Assembly (NCBI GenBank): GCA_030040395.1
Contig: JASHTU010000650.1
Location: forward strand, 1-14,719
From: Acidobacteriaceae bacterium
GTDB lineage: Bacteria; Acidobacteriota; Terriglobia; Terriglobales; Acidobacteriaceae
Length of the DNA: 14,719 bases
Direction of reading: 5' to 3'
Of the stretch, positions 1-6,921 are shown piece after piece. Both the position numbers and the translations under genes were made by a program. How positions within the stretch are numbered: the first letter of the stretch is position 1; each line of letters begins with the position of its first letter. The notes under the pieces were generated by a model. The model saw only the letters and a list, made by a program, of their open reading frames with translations, did not search any database and was not told the DNA's origin.

Positions 1-382
1 GCACAAAGATCTGGGTGAGAAAAAACGGCCCCCGCAAATTCACTCCCATCACCTTGTCGAATTCCGCCTCTTCCGTTTCCCAGAACGCCGACTTGTGCTC
101 CATGCCGGCGTTATTCACCAGGATGTCGGCCGAGCCGAAGCGGTTCCATGCCGCATCGACAAGGGCGCGAATGTCGTCGCTGCGGGTGACGTCCGCCGGC
201 ACGATCTCTGCCTCGCCGCCCGTCTGCGCAATCTCCTTCCGCGTCTCCTCCGCGCCCGCCGGATCGCCAATGTAGTCCACCACCACCTTCGCGCCTTCGC
301 AGCCGAATCGCTTCGCAATCCCTTGCCCAATTCCGCTTCCGGCCCCGGTCACGATCGCGACCTTTCCCGCCAAACGCTTCAT
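1..382 (-). CDS. Short-chain dehydrogenase/reductase, N-terminal part (runs off the left edge)
   Basis: This is an NAD(P)-dependent SDR oxidoreductase; 127 residues are visible and the C-terminal half lies outside the window. The Rossmann cofactor loop TGAGSGIG is at residues 12-19, an acidic D36 follows beta-2 (which often favours NAD), and the NNAG motif is at 90-93. The catalytic Ser-Tyr-Lys region is not in the window, so activity cannot be judged. The style resembles the glucose 1-dehydrogenase/FabG branch of SDRs, but the substrate cannot be named. The ATG at 382 is preceded by AGGAG about 11 bases upstream, which supports this start. The next gene upstream, the secreted protein, is on the same strand about 225 bases away, so co-transcription is uncertain. 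Confidence 0.9.
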   Translation of the reverse strand, partial: MKRLAGKVAIVTGAGSGIGQGIAKRFGCEGAKVVVDYIGDPAGAEETRKEIAQTGGEAEIVPADVTRSDDIRALVDAAWNRFGSADILVNNAGMEHKSAFWETEEAEFDKVMGVNLRGPFFLTQIFV

Positions 383-408
383 GGTTTTTTGCGCTCCTGA
401 GCTTCCGA

Positions 409-436
409 TTGCCCTTATCGCTTTGCCCTTATCGCT
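409..436. repeat. Tandem 14-bp direct repeat, two copies
   Basis: The unit TTGCCCTTATCGCT occurs twice back to back (409-422 and 423-436) just upstream of the SDR start codon on the minus strand. It may be a slippage duplication. It sits where the SDR promoter or leader should be, but no function can be assigned. Confidence 0.8.
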
Positions 437-505
437 CCCTTTGCTTGGATGCAAAACCTCCCCGGCCGGGGCCGCGAGCGCGGAAAAATCGCAGCTTAGC
501 CGACC

Positions 506-530
506 CTGTTCGCGCTAGCGAAGCGAACAG
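506..530. repeat. Perfect 8-bp inverted repeat (hairpin) between two minus-strand genes
   Basis: CTGTTCGC (506-513) and GCGAACAG (523-530) are perfect inverted copies around a 9-base loop. An alternative inner hairpin, TTCGC/GCGAA, overlaps it at 509-522. It lies downstream of the secreted-protein gene and upstream of the SDR gene. There is no T-run on either side, so it is not a canonical intrinsic terminator; it could be a Rho-dependent 3' end, a processing site or a dispersed palindromic repeat. Confidence 0.5.
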
Positions 531-608
531 CCTTAAAAGCGGCAACGGCCCGCCAAAGCGAGCCGCTGTCAGCATGCAGTGTTACGCGCGCTCGCGAGAC
601 TTTGCCAA

Positions 609-1277
609 TTACATGCCGCCGTTCTTTTGATTTCCCGGGTTGCGGTTTGCCTGAAGGTTGCTTTCGGCGATGGCCAGCGAAATCTGGCTCCCCGCATCGA
701 GCTTCACGTTGTCTTTCTTCTCGGCGACGAGAACGCCCGAGTTCCGGCTAGCCACATTGCTGTGCAGGTCCACGCCCGACAAAACGCCGATCTGATCCAC
801 TCTCAGCGTTTTGTCATTCCAGCTCGAAGTCTGGTTCGCAAGGTTGTATCCGGTGTCATATTGCGGCCCTGCAATACCCGTGATCGTGGCCTTGATGGGA
901 ACGACCTTACCATCCTTCAAGTCCGCCTGCGTAAAGCGCAGCGCCAGTGTCGAGGGACCACCCGGCTTCATCTGGTCTGAGATCACTCTGCCTTCCAGCA
1001 CCGTGCCGCGGGGAAGTTCGGGCCCGTTTTTCAAGTGAACAGCGCCATCCAGTTTGGCTTTGAATTCATAGCCCTGCTGAACCTTGTTCGCTTCGAGAGC
1101 ATTCTCCAGGTTCGCATTCGCCGGCGCCAAGTCCATCGCATCGCTCTGCGCCGCGGACTGCATCGTTCCGTCATTCGCGGTCTGCGAATGATCAGTGCTT
1201 TGGGCGCCGGCAAACTGCGGGTAAGCTAGAGCAAGGCAAGCGGCAATGGATAGGGATATCGCGGCTTTGTTCTTCAT
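609..1277 (-). CDS. Secreted protein of unknown function, 222 aa
   Basis: I do not recognise a named family. The N-terminus is a clear Sec signal peptide: Lys at 2 and 4, a hydrophobic stretch over residues 5-20, and an AGA cleavage motif with the cut predicted after A25. The mature protein starts with a low-complexity Gln/Ser/Asp/Ala-rich segment. A folded-looking region at about residues 70-150 follows, containing the LPRGTVLEGRV segment, 'LALRFTQADLKDGKVVPIKATI', and later 'VLVAEKKDNVKLDAGSQISLAIA'. The pattern of a tunable 'G-T-V-L-x-G-x-V' beta segment plus a second 'L-x-x-G-x-x-I-x-L' segment recalls VirB10/TrbI-like beta domains and many acidobacterial periplasmic hypotheticals, but this is only an impression. 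GAGGAG nine bases before the ATG supports the start. It is probably exported to the periplasm or cell surface. Confidence 0.85.
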   Translation of the reverse strand: MKNKAAISLSIAACLALAYPQFAGAQSTDHSQTANDGTMQSAAQSDAMDLAPANANLENALEANKVQQGYEFKAKLDGAVHLKNGPELPRGTVLEGRVISDQMKPGGPSTLALRFTQADLKDGKVVPIKATITGIAGPQYDTGYNLANQTSSWNDKTLRVDQIGVLSGVDLHSNVASRNSGVLVAEKKDNVKLDAGSQISLAIAESNLQANRNPGNQKNGGM

Positions 1278-1677
1278 GTACAGTAACTCCTCAACGTGAG
1301 ATTGCTTGCGCCTCCGCGAGCCGCCTATCCAGAGGCAGTCTTACAGTCAGTTTGACGAAATGCGCCCCCACTCGGTTTCAATCTATCTGAGCGCCGGCGC
1401 GGCTTTTCCGCATAACTGCTTGAGCTACAAAGGTCAAGGCGCGCGCATGCACAATGACCCATGATCTGCATACATGCGGAGTTAGGCATTCTCGGCCTTA
1501 CGACCGCTTGCGCGCCGGCGAGGCTTGTGAAGGAGCTGCCGATTGTTCAAAAATTGAAGCGTGGCTTCGGTAGAGCCGCAGTGGGTGAGCCGGCATAGAA
1601 ATCCGGCGGAGGTTTGAACCAGGAAAAATGTGCCGATCGCCTCGCGAGCTGCGGCGACGCGGCCGCCTACGCCGCAA
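1278..1677. other. Gene-free stretch between two minus-strand genes
   Basis: This stretch holds the upstream region of the secreted-protein gene (right to left from 1277) and the 3' flank of the glycosyltransferase. Small inverted repeats are visible (CGCATG 1444-1449 with CATGCG 1473-1478; GCCGG/CCGGC near 1588-1607) without T-runs. I see no convincing promoter, tRNA or protein-coding signal. The reading frames covering part of it on the plus strand are Ala/Arg-rich antisense frames. Confidence 0.5.
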
Positions 1678-3012
1678 CTAACCCGCCGGCTTGCTGCTTT
1701 CTCCTATGGCAAATTCGCTTTGCGCCTCGGTTACGGCGCGCGTCCTCTGCTGCAAATTCTCAAGCGCGTCGCACGCGCTGCGCACGCCGTCCTCGCGCGC
1801 CAGTTGTTGCGCCAGACGCTGCGCCCGCTCCGCAAAACCGGGCTCGGCCAGCATGGCGCGCAGGGCGCGCGCCACGCGCCACGGCGTGTAGCTCGCGCGC
1901 TGAATGACGCGCGCCACCTTGTGCCGCTTCATGCGCCGCGCGTTGTCGGGCTGATCGTGCGAGAAAGGCATGATAAGCATCGGTTTGCCTGCGCGCAGGC
2001 ATTGCGCCGTGGTTCCCACGCCGCCCTGGTGCGCCACCAGCTCCACGCGCGGAAACAACGCCGAATAGGGGGCGTACTCAGCCACGCAAATGGAATCGGG
2101 AAGCTTTTCCTGCGGGCGGTTGCGCGAGTCCGTGCCAATCAGCAGCACCGCGCGCACGCCCAGCCGCTCGGCGGCTTTCGCTGAAAGCTCGTAAAACGGC
2201 CCCGCGGCCAGCACCGCCGCTGAGCCCAGCGTAAACACCAACGGCGGCTCGCCCGCGGCAAGAAACTCCTCAAGATGCGCGGGCAGTTCCGCGTTGCCCG
2301 CGTCCGCGTCATAAAAACAAAAGCCTGTGATGAGGGTGTGCGCAGGCCAATCTTTCTGCTCCACGCCCAGCACCCGCGAAAACAAGGCCAACACCAGGTA
2401 AGGCGAGTGCTTGGCCTCGAAGATCGGATTCGCGCCCGGCGGCAATCCCAACTCGCGGCGCAGCGCATAAATCGGCTCCGGCCATTTGCGCGTGACGAAT
2501 TGCGCCACCCGCCGGATGGCGCGGCCCATGCCAGGCACGGTTTTGTCGGCTTTCGCCAGACGCGGGTACGGCGGCAGCACCGGCGGATCAAAGATCGAGA
2601 AAAACGAAAACGGCGCCAGCACGTAACTCGCCCAAGGGATGCCCGTCGCCTCCGCCACCACCGGTCCGGCGTAATTCAGCTCGCCCACCAGCAGCAGGTC
2701 CGCCCGCATAGGCTGCGTGGCCGCATCCAGCAAATCGTCGTATGTCTGGCGCAGCGCCGGAAACAGAAACTCGCGCAGCCCTCGTTCCGTGCCCTTCTTC
2801 ACGTCGTAAACCATCTCCACAAGGAGTGTGTTGGCGGGGTCGATGTCCGGCCGCAGCGCGTGAAACTCGAGTCCCAGCGGAGCGATCTTCGGCCGGTACA
2901 CCTCGGGCAGCGCCATCACCGGCGTGTGTCCCCGTCGTTTGAGTTCGAGTGCGATCGCGATCAACGGATTGATGTCGCCGAAAGTGCCGATGTTCGATAG
3001 AACGATGCGCAA
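1678..3012 (-). CDS. GT1-family (MGT/UGT-like) glycosyltransferase, about 444 aa
   Basis: This is a GT-B fold glycosyltransferase of the COG1819 type, which transfers a sugar from a nucleotide-sugar donor to a small lipophilic acceptor such as a sterol, macrolide or carotenoid. The N-terminal Rossmann-like half begins RIVLSNIGTFGDINPLIAIA with the typical glycine-rich acceptor-side loop. The C-terminal half carries 'VFTLGSAAV' and the donor-binding HQGGVGT at about residues 328-334, followed by GKP, LIMPF and HDQPDNA. The start chosen is TTG 3012, with GGGGA eight bases upstream; a second TTG at 3018 is possible. The frame stays open to 3201, but those 63 extra residues do not resemble the family and would run through the cupin start. 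Usual family length is 400-450 aa, which fits. The acceptor is unknown. The gene is divergent from the cupin. Confidence 0.88.
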   Translation of the reverse strand: MRIVLSNIGTFGDINPLIAIALELKRRGHTPVMALPEVYRPKIAPLGLEFHALRPDIDPANTLLVEMVYDVKKGTERGLREFLFPALRQTYDDLLDAATQPMRADLLLVGELNYAGPVVAEATGIPWASYVLAPFSFFSIFDPPVLPPYPRLAKADKTVPGMGRAIRRVAQFVTRKWPEPIYALRRELGLPPGANPIFEAKHSPYLVLALFSRVLGVEQKDWPAHTLITGFCFYDADAGNAELPAHLEEFLAAGEPPLVFTLGSAAVLAAGPFYELSAKAAERLGVRAVLLIGTDSRNRPQEKLPDSICVAEYAPYSALFPRVELVAHQGGVGTTAQCLRAGKPMLIMPFSHDQPDNARRMKRHKVARVIQRASYTPWRVARALRAMLAEPGFAERAQRLAQQLAREDGVRSACDALENLQQRTRAVTEAQSEFAIGESSKPAG

Positions 3013-3184
3013 GGTCAAGGTCCCCAATGCATCAAGATAGCGGCCGTGGCCGGCAGCTATGAGGGTAATGCATCGAGCGCACGGCGCCGCTCCTTCATTC
3101 TTGTATATCCCCGCGAGGGCCTCAAGATGATATCCTTGCCGCCCGGGCAGCTTCGAAGTGGTTGTTATCGGGAGGTAAACTCTT

Positions 3185-3505
3185 ATGCCCTTCGTCGACA
3201 CCAGCGCACTGCGCCCCGTCGAACGTCTCCCCGGCTGGCGCGGCCGCTACTTTCACTCGGAGCGTCTGACCCTCGCGCATTATGACTTCGTGCGCGGCGC
3301 GTCCATTCGCGAGCACTACCACCCCCAGGAAGAAATCTACGAAGTTGTCGAAGGCGAATTGGAAATAACTGTCGATGGCGTAAGTGAAACCGTCCGGCGG
3401 GGAGTTGTCGCTATTATCCCTTCGAGCGCCCGTCATTCCGTTAGGGCCCTCACAGACGGCCAGGTGATTGTGGTCGACTCCCCGCGCCGCCCCGAGTTCG
3501 AGTAG
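3185..3505 (+). CDS. Small single-domain cupin, 106 aa
   Basis: This is a metal-binding beta-barrel cupin. Motif 1 fits the consensus exactly: G38, H44, H46, E50, G57. Motif 2 gives G73, P79 and H84, so the four usual metal ligands (two His, one Glu, one His) are present. Such stand-alone cupins can be dioxygenases, isomerases or sugar/ligand-binding proteins; nothing in the sequence decides between them. No signal peptide is seen, so it is cytoplasmic. A GGGAGG box about nine bases before the ATG supports the start. The gene lies head-to-head with the glycosyltransferase, with about 170 bases between starts, and 67 bases before the FabG-like gene, with which it could be co-transcribed. Confidence 0.9.
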   Translation: MPFVDTSALRPVERLPGWRGRYFHSERLTLAHYDFVRGASIREHYHPQEEIYEVVEGELEITVDGVSETVRRGVVAIIPSSARHSVRALTDGQVIVVDSPRRPEFE

Positions 3506-3527
3506 CCGGCGCCTCCGCGCAAGAACC

Positions 3528-3533
3528 TATAAT
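3528..3533 (+). promoter_or_regulatory. Possible -10 element ahead of the FabG-like gene
   Basis: A perfect TATAAT lies 40 bases before the ATG of the reductase in otherwise very G+C-rich DNA. No good -35 hexamer is seen at 16-18 bases spacing, so this is only a candidate. Confidence 0.3.
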
Positions 3534-3572
3534 CGGCAAGGAGCGCGGTTGCACGTGGGGTTCGAATCGACT

Positions 3573-4322
3573 ATGGCAAATCCGCAGGGGCGCATCGCCC
3601 TGGTCACCGGGGCTTCCCAGGGAATCGGGCGGGCTTGCGCATTAGAACTGGCGCGCCACGGGGCTACGGTGGCTTTGGCGGCGCGCAATGAAGCCAAGTT
3701 GGCCGAGGCCGTGGCTGAAATCGAAGCTGCGGGCGGCCGAGCCGCCGCTTTCGCGCTCGATCTTGCCAGCGAGGATTCCATCAAGGCCGTGGCCGCCTCC
3801 GTGCTGGCGCGCTTCGGCAAGGTCGAAATTCTGGTGAACAACGCCGGCGTCACCCGCGACGGTCTCATGCTGCGCATGAAACGCGCAGATTGGGACGGCG
3901 TGCTCGCCACCAACCTCACCGGCGCCTTCCTCTTGACCCAGGCCCTCCTCGGCCCCATGCTCAAGAACCGCTGGGGACGGATCATCAACCTGTCCAGCGT
4001 GGTAGGCCGCACCGGCCAGGCCGGCCAGGTCAACTATGCCGCCTCCAAGGCGGGCCTCATCGGGTTCACGCGCTCCATGGCCCGCGAAGTCGCTTCCCGC
4101 GGCGTTACCGTGAACGCTGTTGCCCCCGGCTATATCGACACGCCCATGACCGCCGTCCTCGACGAAAAGCAGCGCGCGGCCATGTTGGCCGTCATCCCCC
4201 TCGGCCGCGCCGGAACCGATCTCGAAGTTGCGCACGCCGTGGCCTTTCTCGCCTCCGAGGCCGCCGGCTATATTACCGGGCATGTGCTCGACGTCAACGG
4301 CGGCATGTTCATGGGTGGGTGA
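3573..4322 (+). CDS. fabG: 3-oxoacyl-[acyl-carrier-protein] reductase-like SDR (FabG type), 249 aa
   Basis: FabG reduces 3-oxoacyl-ACP to (R)-3-hydroxyacyl-ACP with NADPH in fatty acid elongation. The cofactor loop TGASQGIG is at residues 12-19, NNAG at 89-92, N114 matches the structural/catalytic Asn, and the catalytic triad is S142, Y155 and K159 with the spacing of E. coli FabG. The C-terminus 'YITGHVLDVNGGM' is typical, and the 249-aa length is normal. ATG 3573 places the first beta strand at residues 7-12. The frame is open further upstream to 3468, but that part overlaps the cupin and looks non-coding. A G-rich GTGGGG lies about 13 bases upstream, a weak ribosome site. There is no acyl carrier protein or other fab gene beside it, so it may be a paralogue with a different substrate such as a polyhydroxyalkanoate or other 3-oxo intermediate. 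Confidence 0.88.
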   Translation: MANPQGRIALVTGASQGIGRACALELARHGATVALAARNEAKLAEAVAEIEAAGGRAAAFALDLASEDSIKAVAASVLARFGKVEILVNNAGVTRDGLMLRMKRADWDGVLATNLTGAFLLTQALLGPMLKNRWGRIINLSSVVGRTGQAGQVNYAASKAGLIGFTRSMAREVASRGVTVNAVAPGYIDTPMTAVLDEKQRAAMLAVIPLGRAGTDLEVAHAVAFLASEAAGYITGHVLDVNGGMFMGG

Positions 4323-4407
4323 CGTTTTCGTGCGCCGCGAATGCCCCCGCGCCGGGCGCCGTTCAAGTTCTTCCGCGGCCTTCCGATAAGGTAAGCGGGA
4401 AGGCGCG

Positions 4408-5670
4408 ATGGCGACACAGATTACACCGGCTGACATTTGCGCGGTTCCAGCGCCGGGGCCGTCCGACGGGCTGCGCTACGTGGCCCGGCAGCCTATCCTC
4501 GACCTCCGCAACCGCGTGCACGGCTACGAACTGCTCTTCCGCAAGGGCCCCGAGCAGATTTTTCGCGGCGACGGCAACCTGGCCACGCGCACTATGCTCG
4601 ACAACACCGTGATGTTCGGTCTCGACCGGTTGACGGCCGGCATGCCCGCCTTCGTTAACTGCACCCGCGAGTCGCTCCTCGAAAGCCTGGTCCAGGTCCT
4701 CCCCTCCGCCATCACCGTCCTCGAGATTCTGGAAAGCGTCGAGCCCGTGCCGCCCCTGGTCCGCGCCTGCCGCGAGCTCAAAGCCATGGGCTACCGGCTG
4801 GCCCTCGATGACTTCACCTGGAGGCCCGGCATCGAGCCGTTCGTCGAACTGGCCGATTACGTGAAGGTGGACTTTCTCGCCACCGGCCATCGCGAACGCG
4901 ATGCGCTCCTCAAGCGCCTCAGCGGCGCCAAAGTAGCGCTGCTGGCCGAAAAAGTGGAGACCCAGGAGCAGTATCGTCAGGCCTGCGATCAAGGCTTCTC
5001 GCTCATTCAGGGCTATTATTTTTGCCGCCCCGTGCTGCTTGAAAACCACAAAATGCCGGTGAACCGGCTCACCCAAATCGACATCTTGCGGGCTTTACAG
5101 CAGGATCCCGTCGACCTGCCCGCGCTGGCTCATCTCATCAAGCGCGATGCGTCGCTCACCTATCGCCTGCTTCGCCTCATTAATTCCCCGGTCTGCGCCA
5201 TGCGCCAGGAGGTCAGCTCCGTCCTCGCCGCCTTGCTGGCCGTGGGCGAAGATGTCTTTCGCCGCATGGCCCTGCTCGCCATTACCAGCGAGCTCAACGC
5301 CCACCGGCCCACCGAGATTCTGCGCATGGCCTTCGTGCGCGGCCAATTCTGCGAGCTGGCTGCGCCGCTTTGCGCGCTCCACTCCACAGAGCAGTACTTG
5401 CTGGGGCTGTTCAGCCTGTTGCCCGCTATGTTGCGCGTCCCCATGGAGGATCTGACCCCCTTGCTGCCCCTGCGCCAACCCATTCGCCAAGCCCTCCAGG
5501 GCGCCGATTCCCTTGAACGCAGCCTGCTGGCCTGGGCCATCGCGCACGAGTACGGCGATTGGGAGGCATGCGACGCCCTGATCGCCACCTACAGCCTCGA
5601 CGATGAAAAGCTTTCCCGCTGCTATGCCGAAGCCGTGGAGTGGACCGAGGCTGCCCTCCAATTCGCCTGA
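4408..5670 (+). CDS. EAL-HDOD signalling protein (COG3434/YuxH-like), 420 aa
   Basis: The N-terminal half (about residues 23-215) is an EAL-type domain that opens with the family hallmark 'VARQPILD...GYELLFR'. The signature EAL is ELL at 41-43. The other positions expected for Mg and c-di-GMP binding look present: N84, E106, D134-D135, K153, E181/E184 and Q201. The C-terminal half (about 222-420) is an HDOD domain ('LAHLIKRDASLTYRLLRLINSP'), a metal-independent relative of HD phosphohydrolases that usually mediates signalling contacts. The protein has no membrane segment or signal peptide. It may hydrolyse or simply bind c-di-GMP; the ELL variant leaves that open. GGAAGG five bases upstream supports the ATG. 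It follows the FabG-like gene by 85 bases on the same strand. Members of this family act in motility, biofilm and stress control. Confidence 0.9.
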   Translation: MATQITPADICAVPAPGPSDGLRYVARQPILDLRNRVHGYELLFRKGPEQIFRGDGNLATRTMLDNTVMFGLDRLTAGMPAFVNCTRESLLESLVQVLPSAITVLEILESVEPVPPLVRACRELKAMGYRLALDDFTWRPGIEPFVELADYVKVDFLATGHRERDALLKRLSGAKVALLAEKVETQEQYRQACDQGFSLIQGYYFCRPVLLENHKMPVNRLTQIDILRALQQDPVDLPALAHLIKRDASLTYRLLRLINSPVCAMRQEVSSVLAALLAVGEDVFRRMALLAITSELNAHRPTEILRMAFVRGQFCELAAPLCALHSTEQYLLGLFSLLPAMLRVPMEDLTPLLPLRQPIRQALQGADSLERSLLAWAIAHEYGDWEACDALIATYSLDDEKLSRCYAEAVEWTEAALQFA

Positions 5671-5720
5671 ACCGCTGCCGCGCAATCGGGACATGATTTC
5701 AGTCATGCCGTGAATGCCCC

Positions 5721-5745
5721 AAAAATAGAGGAGGGCTTTAGCCCC
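5721..5745 (-). terminator. Possible terminator for the CDGSH gene, GGGGCTAAAGCCC palindrome
   Basis: Read on the minus strand, GGGC-TAAA-GCCC forms a short stem, followed a few bases later by TATTTTT. It lies about 130 bases beyond the CDGSH stop codon, in the space shared with the convergent EAL-HDOD gene. The stem is short (4-5 bp), so efficiency is doubtful. The same palindrome type is scattered between genes in some Acidobacteriota genomes, so it may instead be a dispersed repeat. Confidence 0.35.
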
Positions 5746-5875
5746 GGTGGGAAGCTTCGCGAATTTGGCCGGCGCTTTTGCCTTTCCCCGCAGCCTCTCC
5801 ACCCCGTGGGACGCCTCGGGTTCGATTCACCCACTCCTTTTCCCCTGGCCCATGGATGCCAGAGGAAAGCTACGA

Positions 5876-6121
5876 TCAAGACCGGAACCGGGCGTGGGTC
5901 CCGTCGCAGAAGCACGGCGTGGACGTGTGCTTGCAGCCGCAAAAATACACCGTCGTTGATTCCGTGGCCTCGAATTTTACGGGAGTGAACTCCGAACCTT
6001 TATGGCTGCCGTCGCAGAAGGGCTGGTTGGCGCTGCGCCCGCAGGCGCACCACCAATAGGTCTTTGCCGCTTCCACTTCCACGGGATAAGGACCGGTCTG
6101 TGCAATCCTGGGTTCAGGCAA
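5876..6121 (-). CDS. Tandem CDGSH iron-sulfur domain protein, 81 aa
   Basis: This small protein has two CDGSH zinc-finger-like motifs, each expected to bind a [2Fe-2S] cluster with three Cys and one His. The first uses C25, C27, C36 and H40; the second uses C61, C63, C72 and H76. Both keep the eight-residue spacing between the second and third Cys and the CDG(S/T)H core. Bacterial two-motif members are soluble and thought to take part in redox or iron-sulfur handling; the exact role is unknown. The start is a TTG at 6121, backed by GAGGAG eight bases upstream; there is no in-frame ATG before the first motif. It is convergent with the EAL-HDOD gene and shows no operon partner. All cluster ligands are intact, so it is likely functional. 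Confidence 0.92.
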   Translation of the reverse strand: MPEPRIAQTGPYPVEVEAAKTYWWCACGRSANQPFCDGSHKGSEFTPVKFEATESTTVYFCGCKHTSTPCFCDGTHARFRS

Positions 6122-6435
6122 GGGCGATTCTCCTCTTCAAAAAATGGTCCTGCAACGAACCCGTCATTGTAGCAGCCACGCGGCCGCCCCGCATGTTAGC
6201 GGCCAGCGGCGGAAATCTGGTTTTCCGGAGCCCGTCGTGGAGATGGTCGACTCCATCCACGTCCGGAAGCCGAGCACCGCAGCGGCAGAGACGAGCACGC
6301 TCGCGGCGAAACTGCGCGTGAAAATGCGGCGCCGGCCCGTGCGCAAAGACGCAAAATTGGCGCTAATCGGCGCCAAATTGCTCCCGGGCGCCTCTGAGGG
6401 AGTTCGTCTAATGGCTCAATTTTGATCGGGTTCTT
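6122..6435. other. Gene-free stretch between the CDGSH gene and the tRNA fragment
   Basis: No convincing gene is seen. A minus-strand frame at 6164-6376 would encode 70 residues with one hydrophobic stretch (about residues 25-37), but it has no recognisable domain and its codon pattern is unconvincing. A 7-bp hairpin (TTGGCGC 6357-6363, GCGCCAA 6370-6376) is followed on the minus strand by TTTT and could be a weak terminator. Confidence 0.4.
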
Positions 6436-6478
6436 TGGTGGACCTGGTCGGGACCGAGCCAACGACCTCTTCCATGCC
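6436..6478 (-). tRNA. 3' half of a tRNA-Ala(GGC) gene: attachment-site remnant
   Basis: Read on the minus strand, these 43 bases run from the anticodon GGC through the 3' anticodon stem (ATGGAAG), variable loop (AGGTC), T arm (GTTGG...CCGAC), the 3' acceptor strand CAGGTCC, the discriminator A and an encoded CCA. Translated, it gives the familiar tRNA-tail pattern GMEEVVGS. The 5' half (acceptor 5' strand, D arm) is absent from the following bases, so this is not a working tRNA. The T loop carries C at 54 and G at 58 where T and A are nearly invariant, as expected for an unselected copy. Tyrosine recombinases often insert elements at the anticodon or T arm of tRNA genes and leave such 3' copies at the far end. 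By polarity, the element lies to the right and the intact tRNA beyond the window. Confidence 0.8.
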
Positions 6479-6560
6479 GTGTAATGTCCGTGCCGCAGTT
6501 ATTGACTGCAAATTAGTTATGAGCCGGTATAGCCGTCAAAACCGGCACGATCGGCGCAAA

Positions 6561-6581
6561 TTGACACCAATTTGACACCAA
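6561..6581. repeat. Direct repeat TTGACACCAA, two copies 11 bp apart
   Basis: TTGACACCAA occurs at 6561-6570 and 6572-6581, a spacing of one helical turn, about 85 bases inside the tRNA fragment. Repeats of this size and phase near an attachment core can be recombinase arm sites or binding sites for a dimeric regulator. Neither role is shown by the sequence. Confidence 0.55.
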
Positions 6582-6889
6582 AACTTTCAACCATATTGGG
6601 CCTGATCGCGAGGGCTGAATGTAGCGGAACAGCCTTCACTCTTACGCTAATCTGCGATTTGACGTTGACCCCGCACGTTATCTTGGTAAAATTTAGACGG
6701 ACCACCCTGTTATCGCCGTGAAAGTCTCGCCAACATTGTACGGATGGTCGTTCAATATGCGCTTTTGGACTGCTCAGGAAGGCTGATCGGATCGCCATTG
6801 GACGGGCAGTCAGGGTGTTCCGCGATGCCAGCGCAAAGCTTCAGCCCTTCAAATGGGCAGTATTTATTATTTTCAAATTATATGAATAT

Positions 6890-6921
6890 CGAAAATAGCG
6901 AGCTTTGCTATTTTCGTTTTT
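6890..6921 (+). terminator. Terminator-like hairpin with T-run
   Basis: A perfect 10-bp stem (CGAAAATAGC 6890-6899 with GCTATTTTCG 6907-6916) closes a 7-base loop and is followed by TTTTT. The geometry is that of an intrinsic terminator on the plus strand, though the stem is AT-rich. No intact plus-strand gene precedes it in this window, so it may be a relic of a lost gene. Confidence 0.45.

Noticed and set aside
2275..3000. 241-residue plus-strand frame
   Set aside because: It is antisense to the glycosyltransferase, extremely rich in Arg, His and Gln, and has no domain; a shadow of G+C-rich codon use.
3013..3201. N-terminal extension of the glycosyltransferase frame by 63 residues
   Set aside because: The added residues do not resemble the family, would overlap the cupin start and its ribosome site, and the TTG at 3012 has its own G-rich box.
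3642..5802. Long minus-strand frames (264, 237 and 235 residues) opposite the FabG-like and EAL-HDOD genes
   Set aside because: Rich in Gly, Ala, His and Glu with no recognisable fold; they mirror well-supported genes on the other strand.
6164..6376. 70-residue minus-strand frame with a hydrophobic stretch
   Set aside because: No family resemblance, and overlapping frames of equal quality exist; not supportable as a gene.
6561..6581. TTGACACCAA repeat considered as a CRISPR or as tandem -35 elements
   Set aside because: Only two copies with a one-base spacer exclude a CRISPR; no -10 element follows at the right distance.
6517..6798. 93-residue minus-strand frame near the tRNA fragment, considered as an integrase remnant
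   Set aside because: No tyrosine recombinase box (R...HxxR...Y) is seen and no homology could be recognised.
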